Shown: positions 49,144 to 64,000 of the stretch, piece after piece | How the letters are laid out: each line of letters starts with the position of its first letter | How positions within the stretch are numbered: position 1 is the stretch's first letter | Translations under genes and position numbers: made by a program | Notes under the pieces: model-generated | The model's input: only the letters and a program-made list of their open reading frames with translations | What the model was told of the DNA's origin: nothing | The model's database searches: none | NCBI GenBank assembly: GCA_018889975.1 | Contig: CP076546.1 | Location: 2,666,001 to 2,730,000, forward strand | Direction of reading: 5' to 3' | Length of the DNA stretch: 64,000 bases | Source: Bacillus sp. NP157 | GTDB lineage: Bacteria; Pseudomonadota; Gammaproteobacteria; Xanthomonadales; Rhodanobacteraceae

Positions 49144-49611
49144 TTACCAGCGGTAATGCGAGAAGGCCTTGTTGGCCTCTGCCATACGATGCGTTTCTTC
49201 GCGCTTCTTGACGGCGCCGCCACGGGACTCGGAAGCCTCCAGCAGCTCGGCAGCCAGCTTGCGCGGCATCGAGGTTTCGCCACGCTTGCGGGCGGCATCG
49301 ATGACCCAGCGCATGGCAAGCGCCATACGACGGCCCGGACGGACTTCGACCGGAACCTGGTACGTAGCACCGCCGACGCGACGCGACTTGACTTCGACGG
49401 CCGGGGCAATATTGCCCAGGGCCTTTTCGACCAGCTGGACGGCTTCTGCGTGCTTCTCGCCGATGTGCTCGAGGGCACCGTAGACGATGGCTTCAGCAAC
49501 CGACTTCTTGCCGGACTTCATCACCATGTTGATGAAGCGGGCGATCAGCTGGCTTCCGTGCTTCGGGTCCGGGAGGACCACACGGGCGGGATGGGAACCT
49601 TTACGCGACAT
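49144..49611 (-). CDS. rpsG: 30S ribosomal protein S7
   Basis: 155 residues, [20 protein letters not shown] with [10 protein letters not shown] and [19 protein letters not shown]. It is a primary binder of the 16S 3' domain and in E. coli a str-operon repressor. It lies 16 bp after rpsL. Confidence 0.97.
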   Translation of the reverse strand: MSRKGSHPARVVLPDPKHGSQLIARFINMVMKSGKKSVAEAIVYGALEHIGEKHAEAVQLVEKALGNIAPAVEVKSRRVGGATYQVPVEVRPGRRMALAMRWVIDAARKRGETSMPRKLAAELLEASESRGGAVKKREETHRMAEANKAFSHYRW

Positions 49612-49627
49612 AATTCTTGTCCTTTAC

Positions 49628-50002
49628 TCAGCTCTTCGGGCGCTTGGCGCCGTACTTCGAGCGCGACTTGCGACGCTTGGTCACGCCGGCGCAGTCGAGA
49701 CTGCCGCGAACCGTGTGGTAACGCACACCCGGGAGATCCTTGACGCGACCGCCACGGATCAGGACCACCGAGTGCTCCTGGAGGTTGTGACCTTCGCCAC
49801 CGATGTAGCTGATGACTTCGAAACCGTTGGTGAGGCGCACCTTGGCAACCTTACGCAGCGCCGAGTTCGGCTTCTTCGGGGTGGTCGTATAAACGCGCGT
49901 GCAGACACCGCGACGCTGCGGGCTGCTCTGCAGGGCCGGCGAGGCGCTCTTGTACGCCTTGGGGCTGCGGGATTTGCGCACCAACTGGTTGACTGTCGTC
50001 AT
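49628..50002 (-). CDS. rpsL: 30S ribosomal protein S12
   Basis: 124 residues. The decoding loops are [13 protein letters not shown] (Lys43/44 counting Met) and [13 protein letters not shown] (Lys88, Asp89); the residues linked to streptomycin resistance are wild type. The Asp is beta-methylthiolated in relatives. First gene of the str operon; the 172 bp to rpoC hold two hairpins. Confidence 0.97.
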   Translation of the reverse strand: MTTVNQLVRKSRSPKAYKSASPALQSSPQRRGVCTRVYTTTPKKPNSALRKVAKVRLTNGFEVISYIGGEGHNLQEHSVVLIRGGRVKDLPGVRYHTVRGSLDCAGVTKRRKSRSKYGAKRPKS

Positions 50003-50113
50003 GCGAAGCTATTCCTGAGAAACATAAAGGCAGACCGACTACTCGGCCCGCCGTATAAGCGATTTTGACGTGCGCCACCGCCTTAGGCGGCCGGCACCCA
50101 TCGTCCCTGAATC

Positions 50114-50168
50114 CGAACACGAGGCGCATCCATGCGCCTCATTTCGTATGTACGGGCGAAGCCCGTAC
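50114..50168 (-). repeat. Two hairpins between rpoC and rpsL
   Basis: GAGGCGCAT-CC-ATGCGCCTC (50121-50140) and GTACGGGC-GAA-GCCCGTAC (50150-50168), both perfect. They follow the rpoC stop by a few bases. The first hairpin with its flank (50114-50146) is a repeat of 45546-45579. No T-run, so partial termination or RNA processing is more likely than full termination. Confidence 0.65.
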
Positions 50169-50174
50169 GGGGCC

Positions 50175-54389
<4,215 letters not shown>

Positions 54390-54414
54390 GCGTAATCTCC
54401 GATAGCCGCGACGA

Positions 54415-58587
<4,173 letters not shown>

Positions 58588-58757
58588 GTCTGTTACCGCC
58601 TCGGTCTCAGTAATGCCATCGCTGCACGCGACGGCTTAAGTTGAATCGAAAATCGGAGATCGGGATTCGAACCGCGGAGCCCCGTGTGGGCAGCTCTCGA
58701 ATCGCGATGTCCCATTTCCGAAGGGATGGAGCAGGACACAGTGTTCTGGAACGGGCA

Positions 58758-58785
58758 AAGCCCGGGGGCTTACGCCCCCAGGCTT
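58758..58785 (-). terminator. Hairpin between rplL and rpoB (attenuator-like)
   Basis: On the minus strand: AAGCC.GGGGGC-GTAA-GCCCCC.GGCTT, 11 pairs plus one wobble, then TTGCCC. It lies 41 bp after rplL. A partial terminator at this place in E. coli lowers rpoBC relative to rplJL; the same role is inferred here. The remaining ~170 bp to rpoB show no gene. Confidence 0.6.
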
Positions 58786-58826
58786 GCTTTGACGCTAGAT
58801 CGAACGCAAGGCGCGCAAGGCGCCAA

Positions 58827-59198
58827 TTACTTGAGTTCGACCGTGGCGCCAGCGGCTTCGAGGTCCTTCTTGAACTTCGCAGCGTCATCCTTCGATGCAG
58901 CTTCCTTCACGACGCCACCGGCTTCGGTGAGGTCCTTCGCTTCCTTCAGGCCCAGGCCGGTGATGGCGCGGACGGCCTTGATGACGTCGACCTTCTTGTC
59001 GCCAGCGGACTTGAGGATCACGTCGAACTCGGTCTGCTCTTCAACAGCAGCAGCCGGGCCGGCAGCAGCAGCAGCGGCAACCGGGGCAGCAGCCGAGACG
59101 CCAAAGGTGTCTTCGATCGACTTCACCAGTTCCATGATTTCCATCAGGGACTTGGCCTTGATGGCTTCGACGATCTGTTCGGTGGTCAGGGTGGACAT
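58827..59198 (-). CDS. rplL: 50S ribosomal protein L7/L12
   Basis: 123 residues: an N-terminal dimerisation helix pair ([20 protein letters not shown]), an Ala-rich hinge (33-55) and the C-terminal factor-binding domain ([24 protein letters not shown]). It is present in several copies on the stalk and recruits EF-Tu and EF-G. Confidence 0.97.
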   Translation of the reverse strand: MSTLTTEQIVEAIKAKSLMEIMELVKSIEDTFGVSAAAPVAAAAAAGPAAAVEEQTEFDVILKSAGDKKVDVIKAVRAITGLGLKEAKDLTEAGGVVKEAASKDDAAKFKKDLEAAGATVELK

Positions 59199-59242
59199 TG
59201 TTTCGTACCTTTTAAAAGTTTCGATGAGAAAAGTCGGCGAAC

Positions 59243-59776
59243 TTAGGCGGGTTCGGCTTCAGCCGGGGCTTCTGCGGCGACATCGCCACCACCCTGCTGA
59301 TCGGCCACTGCCTTGACGGCGCGTGCGAACATCGCAGCCGGTTCGGACAGGACGCGAGCCAGCATAGCCAGCGCTTCTTCGCGGGTCGGCAGCGACGCGA
59401 GCACGTCGACGTGCGCGGCCGGAAGGAGCTTGCCTTCCACCGACACGACCTTCGGCACGAGCTTGTCGTTTGCCTTGGCGAATTCCTTGATCACACGCCC
59501 GGCGGCACCGGGCTCTTCCAGCGAGAACGCGTAAAGCAGCGGACCGACCAGGGCGTCCTTGACGACCTCGAATTCGGTACCGGCCACGGCGCGTGCGGCA
59601 AGCGTGTTCTTGACAACTTTCAAGAAAACGCCCGACTCACGAGCCTTCTTACGCATCGCGGTCATCTGGGAGACCGTGGTGCCCGCGTATTCGGCGGCGA
59701 CCAGGGAGTGAGCCTTCGCGGCGATTTCTGCCAGCTCGGCGACTACTTCTTGCTTCTGGGACAGATTGAGAGCCAT
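59243..59776 (-). CDS. rplJ: 50S ribosomal protein L10
   Basis: 177 residues, [20 protein letters not shown] with [20 protein letters not shown]. The C-terminal helix binds L7/L12 dimers. GGAGGAG precedes the ATG. In E. coli the L10-L7/L12 complex represses its own leader; a 335-bp leader is present here. Confidence 0.97.
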   Translation of the reverse strand: MALNLSQKQEVVAELAEIAAKAHSLVAAEYAGTTVSQMTAMRKKARESGVFLKVVKNTLAARAVAGTEFEVVKDALVGPLLYAFSLEEPGAAGRVIKEFAKANDKLVPKVVSVEGKLLPAAHVDVLASLPTREEALAMLARVLSEPAAMFARAVKAVADQQGGGDVAAEAPAEAEPA

Positions 59777-60111
59777 TGCACTCCTCCAATTGAACTCCGC
59801 TCACGACTCCTGCCGCTTGCGGTCCTGGGGCGACATCATCCTGACGTCGGGGACGGATGTCCCGGGGGTGGTGGCCTTTCCAGATTCGAAACGAATACCA
59901 GAAGGGGCTGCACCATCTACGCCGGCTGGGCTGGATGGCCCGATTAAGCGAACCCGCTTGCGACGACGGCGTTTCCTTGCCAACACGAGCTCCCTGCTCG
60001 TCGCCATCGCGCGCGATCCGCGCCTGCGGTCTTTGACGGCTGCCGCGGTCTTGCAACCCGGCTGCCCTCAAAAACGTGCCCTCGCCGGCGAACCGGCGAG
60101 GGTCGTAACAC
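59777..60111 (-). other. rplA-rplJ intergenic region (putative L10 leader)
   Basis: 335 bp without a gene. At its start is a terminator-like hairpin (60070-60102). The rest is GC-rich and contains a GGGAC.GGATG.TCCC hairpin near 59850-59865 on the way to the rplJ ribosome site. By position it corresponds to the L10 leader (autoregulation by the L10-L7/L12 complex). I cannot derive the full fold by eye. Confidence 0.55.
60070..60102 (-). terminator. Terminator or attenuator after rplA
   Basis: On the minus strand: a perfect 10-bp stem CCCTCGCCGG/CCGGCGAGGG with a TTCG loop (60079-60102), then CACG and five T (60070-60074). It lies 9 bp after the rplA stop, ahead of rplJ. Confidence 0.75.
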
Positions 60112-60819
60112 TTACTTGGCCGAAGCGTTCACGGTCGAGGTATCGACCGGCACGCCAACGCCCATGGTGCTCGACAGCGACACCTTCTGGATGTACTGAC
60201 CCTTCGCAGCCGCCGGCTTGGCCTTCAGCAGGTCGCCGATCAGCGCGTTCAGGTTGTCCGCCAGCTGGGCAGCGTCGAAGCTGGCCTTGCCGATGGTGGC
60301 GTGGATGATGCCGCCCTTGTCGTTACGGAACTTGACCTGGCCGGCCTTGGCGTTCTTGACGGCCGTGGCGACGTCGGCGGTGACCGAGCCGTCCTTCGGG
60401 TTCGGCATCAGGCCGCGGGGACCGAGCACCTGGCCGAGCTTACCGACGACGCGCATGGCGTCCGGGGTCGCGATGACGCGGCCGTAGTTCAGGTCGCCAG
60501 CCGCCATCTTCTCGGCGAGGTCGTCCATGCCGACAGCGTCGGCACCGGCGGCGAGAGCGGCGTCAGCCTTCTCACCGGCGGGCACGAACACAGCCACGCG
60601 AACGGTCTTGCCGGTGCCGTGCGGCAGCAGCGAGGAGCCGCGGACGCCCTGGTCCGACTTCTTGGCGTCGATGCCGAGGCGGACGGAAACGTCCACGGAC
60701 TCGGCGAACTTGGCCTTGGCGTTGTCCTTGACGATCTTCAGGGCTTCGTCGAGGCCGTAGGTCTTGCCCGGCTGCACAGCGGCCGAGGCGGCCTTCATAC
60801 GCTTGGTGATCTTTGCCAT
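60112..60819 (-). CDS. rplA: 50S ribosomal protein L1
   Basis: 235 residues, [20 protein letters not shown] with [11 protein letters not shown] and the signature [20 protein letters not shown]. It forms the mobile L1 stalk at the E site and in E. coli represses rplKA translation. It starts 3 bp after rplK. Confidence 0.97.
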   Translation of the reverse strand: MAKITKRMKAASAAVQPGKTYGLDEALKIVKDNAKAKFAESVDVSVRLGIDAKKSDQGVRGSSLLPHGTGKTVRVAVFVPAGEKADAALAAGADAVGMDDLAEKMAAGDLNYGRVIATPDAMRVVGKLGQVLGPRGLMPNPKDGSVTADVATAVKNAKAGQVKFRNDKGGIIHATIGKASFDAAQLADNLNALIGDLLKAKPAAAKGQYIQKVSLSSTMGVGVPVDTSTVNASAK

Positions 60820-60822
60820 GTC

Positions 60823-61251
60823 TTAACCCTCTACCACCAGACCCATGGAACGCGCGCTGCCGGCGATCGTACGCACGGCGGCATCCAGATCAGCAGCCGT
60901 GAGATCCGGCTCCTTCGCCTTCGCGATTTCCTCGAGCTGGGCGCGGGTGACCTTGCCAACCTTGTCGGTGTTCGGCTTCGGCGAGCCCTTGGCCACGCCC
61001 GTGATCTTCTTGAGGAGGATCGAGGCCGGCGGGGTCTTCGTGATGAAGGTGAAGGTACGGTCCGAATAGGCCGTGATCACGACCGGGATCGGGAGACCCG
61101 GCTCGAGCTTCTGCGTGGCGGCATTGAACGCCTTGCAGAATTCCATGATGTTCAGGCCGCGCTGGCCGAGGGCGGGGCCCACCGGCGGCGACGGGTTGGC
61201 CTGACCGGCCTTCACCTGCAACTTGATGTAACCAATGACTTTCTTTGCCAT
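60823..61251 (-). CDS. rplK: 50S ribosomal protein L11
   Basis: 142 residues, [20 protein letters not shown] with the Pro-rich [20 protein letters not shown] loop that binds thiostrepton in relatives. It is the stalk base, needed for RelA activation. AGGAAAG precedes the ATG at 61251. The promoter at 61384-61412 drives it. Confidence 0.97.
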   Translation of the reverse strand: MAKKVIGYIKLQVKAGQANPSPPVGPALGQRGLNIMEFCKAFNAATQKLEPGLPIPVVITAYSDRTFTFITKTPPASILLKKITGVAKGSPKPNTDKVGKVTRAQLEEIAKAKEPDLTAADLDAAVRTIAGSARSMGLVVEG

Positions 61252-61383
61252 TCTTCTTTCCTCGCGAGTGCGTGCGCCTTGCGGCTCCTCGCTGTTGAAC
61301 CATCCCTGGAGTAATGGGGACCGCGCTTGCGAACCCCTGAAACACGGACACACCGGAGCACAGAGCTCCAGCGTGAACCGGGC

Positions 61384-61412
61384 ATTATAGGCACTCGGCC
61401 CGGGTTAAGCAA
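61384..61412 (-). promoter_or_regulatory. Sigma70 promoter of rplK
   Basis: TTGCTT (61407-61412), 17 bp, then the perfect -10 TATAAT (61384-61389), read on the minus strand. Start near 61377 gives a leader of about 126 nt before rplK. Confidence 0.85.
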
Positions 61413-61445
61413 ACCCCGGGACGCTGGAAGCGGGGGTTACCCGCC

Positions 61446-62006
61446 TCAGGCCTTCTCGACCTGGCCGAACTCGAGCTCGACCGGGGTGGAACGACCGAAA
61501 ATGAGGACCGCGACGCGCAGGCGGCTCTTTTCGTAGTTGACTTCCTCGACAACGCCGTTGAAGTCGTTGAACGGGCCGTCGGTGACGCGAACCATCTCGC
61601 CAGGCTCAAAGAGAACCTTCGGACGGGGCTTCTCGACACCTTCGCGCACGCGGCTGAGGATGGCCTCGGCCTCGGTGTCGCGGATCGGGTGCGGACGATC
61701 GGCAGTGCCGCCGATGAAGCCCATCACCTTCGGGGTTTCCTTGACCAGGTGCCAGCATTCGTCGTCGATTCGCGGCGTCTTGCCGTTGGTATCGGTTTCG
61801 ATCTGGACCAGGACATAACCCGGGAAGAACTTGCGCTCACTGCGGCGCTTCTGGCCGCCGCGCATCTCGATGACTTCCTCGGTCGGGACCAGGATTTCAC
61901 CGAACTTTTCTTCCATACCCTCACGCACGACGCGTTCGGTCAGGGCCTTGCGAACCTGCTGTTCGAAACCCGAATAGGCGTGAACCACGTACCAGCGCTT
62001 GCTCAT
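61446..62006 (-). CDS. nusG: Transcription termination/antitermination factor NusG
   Basis: 186 residues. The NGN domain ([29 protein letters not shown]) binds the polymerase clamp. The C-terminal KOW domain ([20 protein letters not shown]) binds Rho or S10. It lies 8 bp after secE. Confidence 0.97.
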   Translation of the reverse strand: MSKRWYVVHAYSGFEQQVRKALTERVVREGMEEKFGEILVPTEEVIEMRGGQKRRSERKFFPGYVLVQIETDTNGKTPRIDDECWHLVKETPKVMGFIGGTADRPHPIRDTEAEAILSRVREGVEKPRPKVLFEPGEMVRVTDGPFNDFNGVVEEVNYEKSRLRVAVLIFGRSTPVELEFGQVEKA

Positions 62007-62014
62007 GCCTTACC

Positions 62015-62410
62015 TCAATGTCCGAGCTTCAGCAGCCAATCGAGCACAACCGACTTAAGCAACCAGTCGATCAGGCCCATCAGCAGCGAAAGAATGATGA
62101 CGACCACAATGATGATACCGGTGGTCTTCAACGTTTCGTCACGCGAAGGCCAGACGACCTTGCGCAACTCGAACTGCGATTCGGAAAGGAATCCGCGCAG
62201 TTTACGACCCGGCGCCGTGAAAGCACCGATCGCCAGGGCGGCGGCAACGGCGACGATGACACCGAGCCCGCGCGCGAAAGACGGCACGCTCGGGTTATCG
62301 GCGTAATAGTAGAAGCCGGCGATGCCGGCTGCGAGCACGATGAAGGCAAGCAGGAGCTTACCGATGTCGGCAGGGCTCGCGCCCTTGGCTTCTTGTGCCT
62401 TCGTGTTCAT
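62015..62410 (-). CDS. secE: Protein translocase subunit SecE
   Basis: 131 residues, the long three-segment form as in E. coli: two N-terminal membrane helices, the amphipathic ESQFELRKVVWPSRDETLKT, and the last helix (IIIVVVIILSLLMGLIDWLL) that clamps SecY. The ATG at 62410 is 13 bp after tRNA-Trp. Confidence 0.96.
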   Translation of the reverse strand: MNTKAQEAKGASPADIGKLLLAFIVLAAGIAGFYYYADNPSVPSFARGLGVIVAVAAALAIGAFTAPGRKLRGFLSESQFELRKVVWPSRDETLKTTGIIIVVVIILSLLMGLIDWLLKSVVLDWLLKLGH

Positions 62411-62423
62411 GCGTGCTCGAAAG

Positions 62424-62499
<76 letters not shown>

Positions 62500-62562
62500 A
62501 CTGATGGAACGGTTGAACCACGAGGGCGGCCAGTCAGTGACCGGGCCGCCCCGCAGCGGGAG

Positions 62563-62582
62563 GCCAGCCCCAGGGGGCTGGC
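62563..62582 (-). terminator. Hairpin after tuf2
   Basis: GCCAGCCC/GGGCTGGC 8-bp stem (62563-62570 and 62575-62582) with a 4-nt loop, 11 bp after the tuf2 stop. No T-run, so it is probably a processing or stabilising structure ahead of tRNA-Trp. Confidence 0.45.
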
Positions 62583-62593
62583 TTCACGAGGTA

Positions 62594-63784
62594 TTACTTG
62601 ACGATCTTCGCCACGACGCCGGCGCCGACGGTGCGGCCACCTTCGCGGATAGCAAAGCGCAGGCCTTCGTCCATGGCGATCGGGAAGCCCAGGGTCACCG
62701 AGATCTTCACGTTATCGCCCGGCATCACCATCTCGGTGCCTTCCGGCAGCTTGATGGAGCCCGTCACGTCCGTCGTACGGAAGTAGAACTGCGGACGGTA
62801 GTTGCTGAAGAACGGGGTGTGACGGCCGCCTTCGTCCTTCGACAGGACGTAGATCTCGCCTTCGAACTCGGTGTGCGGGGTCACGGTGCCCGGCTTGGCC
62901 AGGACCTGGCCACGCTCGACGTCTTCACGCTTCAGGCCGCGGACCAGCACGCCGACGTTGTCGCCAGCCTGGCCCTGGTCGAGCAGCTTGCGGAACATTT
63001 CCACACCGGTGACGGTGGTGTTCTGCGTCGCCTTCAGACCCACGACTTCGGCCGCGTCGCCAACCTTGACGATGCCGCGCTCGACACGACCGGTCAGCAC
63101 GGTACCGCGACCCGAGATCGAGAACACGTCTTCGACCGGGAGCAGGAACGGCTTGTCGATGTCACGCTCCGGCTGCGGGATCCAGCTGTCCAGCGCGTCG
63201 ACCAGCTTGATGATCGACGGCACGCCGATCTCGGACTGGTCGCCGTCGAGGGCGAGGCGGGCCGAACCCGAGATGATCGGGGTGTCGTCGCCCGGGAACT
63301 CGTACTTCGACAGCAGTTCGCGAACTTCCATCTCGACCAGCTCAAGGAGCTCCGCGTCGTCGACCATGTCGGCCTTGTTCAGGAACACGACGATGTACGG
63401 CACGCCGACCTGACGCGAGAGCAGGATGTGCTCGCGGGTCTGCGGCATCGGGCCGTCAGCGGCCGAGCACACCAGGATCGCGCCGTCCATCTGGGCGGCA
63501 CCGGTGATCATGTTCTTGACGTAGTCAGCATGGCCCGGGCAATCGACGTGACCGTAGTGACGGGTCGGCGATTCGTATTCCACGTGGGCGGTCGAGATCG
63601 TGATACCGCGCGCCTTCTCTTCCGGCGCTGCGTCGATCGAACCGTAGTCCTTGAACTCACCACCGAAACGCTCGGCACCGACCTTGGTCAGCGCGGCGGT
63701 CAGCGTGGTCTTGCCATGATCGACGTGGCCGATGGTGCCGACGTTGACGTGCGGCTTGGTGCGTTCGAACTTACCCTTTGCCAT
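62594..63784 (-). CDS. tuf: Elongation factor Tu, copy 2
   Basis: 396 residues, identical in protein to copy 1. Bases differ from copy 1 only at (copy 2 coordinates) 62692, 62714, 63002, 63764 and 63770 as far as I can see. It lies behind tRNA-Thr and before tRNA-Trp-secE-nusG, the tufB position of E. coli. Confidence 0.98.
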   Translation of the reverse strand: MAKGKFERTKPHVNVGTIGHVDHGKTTLTAALTKVGAERFGGEFKDYGSIDAAPEEKARGITISTAHVEYESPTRHYGHVDCPGHADYVKNMITGAAQMDGAILVCSAADGPMPQTREHILLSRQVGVPYIVVFLNKADMVDDAELLELVEMEVRELLSKYEFPGDDTPIISGSARLALDGDQSEIGVPSIIKLVDALDSWIPQPERDIDKPFLLPVEDVFSISGRGTVLTGRVERGIVKVGDAAEVVGLKATQNTTVTGVEMFRKLLDQGQAGDNVGVLVRGLKREDVERGQVLAKPGTVTPHTEFEGEIYVLSKDEGGRHTPFFSNYRPQFYFRTTDVTGSIKLPEGTEMVMPGDNVKISVTLGFPIAMDEGLRFAIREGGRTVGAGVVAKIVK

Positions 63785-63847
63785 GAGCCTTAAACTCCGC
63801 TGGAGTCAATAAAAATAGAGAAAAAAGGAACCGTCGCGGACGACGAA

Positions 63848-63923
<76 letters not shown>

Positions 63924-63949
63924 CACATGACGCAGCGCGCGGAGAATCA

Positions 63950-64000
63950 ATGGAGCGGGAGACGGGAATCGAACCCGCACAATCAGCTTGGAAGGCTGAA
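63950..64000 (-). tRNA. tRNA-Gly (TCC anticodon), 5' part outside the window
   Basis: The 3' 51 nt are visible: CCA at 63950-63952, the anticodon arm CAGC-CTTCCAA-GCTG with anticodon TCC, and T-loop GGTTCGATTCC. It corresponds to E. coli glyT in the tRNA-tufB operon. Confidence 0.95.

Noticed and set aside
58640-58700. GGTTCGAATCC sequence resembling a tRNA T-loop upstream of rpoB
   Set aside because: The flanking bases do not form a T-stem, anticodon arm or acceptor stem; likely coincidence.

Overview
This 64 kb window is high-GC gammaproteobacterial chromosome. It most resembles the Xanthomonadales (Lysobacterales), in particular the Rhodanobacteraceae (Luteibacter/Dyella-like). The reasons are the conserved order of the translation genes, a putative Xanthomonadales-type T4SS effector with an XVIPCD-like C-terminal domain, GTAGGAG-type REP palindromes, and a MutL that carries the endonuclease motif of MutH-less bacteria. 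The genus is an inference from this pattern; no database search was possible.

Positions 1-31,300 hold metabolic and accessory genes in short operons. (a) 1-1533: the 3' part of a 2,4-dienoyl-CoA reductase gene. (b) 1534-2393: a repeat island with four REP palindromes and two inverted copies of a ~134-bp element with perfect 19-bp terminal inverted repeats. (c) 2394-8047, minus strand: esterase-prpE-prpB-prpC, part of the methylcitrate pathway for propionyl-CoA. (d) 8213-10825, plus strand: PAP2 phosphatase, diacylglycerol-kinase-like lipid kinase and metallophosphoesterase, tightly coupled. (e) 10844-18734: an SDR, a POT peptide transporter, a Gfo/Idh/MocA oxidoreductase, a 3-mercaptopyruvate sulfurtransferase/Nudix/DUF1289 operon, an FKBP isomerase, an enoyl-CoA hydratase and a DUF1684 protein. 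(f) 18760-25525: mutL, amiC, tsaE, nnrD and queG. (g) 25536-27588: a putative antibacterial type IV secretion effector (HELQH metallopeptidase-like N-terminus, XVIPCD-like region, Gln-rich tail) directly behind a small exported protein, its likely immunity protein. (h) 27794-31233: a succinyl-CoA:acetate CoA-transferase-like protein, class II DAHP synthase and DsbB.

Positions 31,491-64,000 are one co-oriented (minus strand) translation and transcription super-cluster. In order of transcription: tRNA-Gly, tRNA-Thr, tuf, tRNA-Trp, secE, nusG, rplKAJL, rpoBC, rpsL, rpsG, fusA, tuf, then the S10, spc and alpha operons from rpsJ to rplQ. A strong sigma70-type promoter precedes rplK and another precedes rpsJ. 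Rho-independent-like terminators or hairpins follow rplA, rplL, tuf1, rpoA and rplQ. rpmJ is not in its usual place between secY and rpsM. rpsK (S11) has an apparent one-base deletion in a C-run that destroys its universally conserved C-terminus, most likely a sequence error.

The most interesting unit is the effector/immunity pair at 25.5-27.6 kb. Next come the mobile-looking inverted element at 1.6-2.2 kb, whose two copies show a compensatory base-pair change, and the lipid phosphatase/kinase/phosphoesterase operon.
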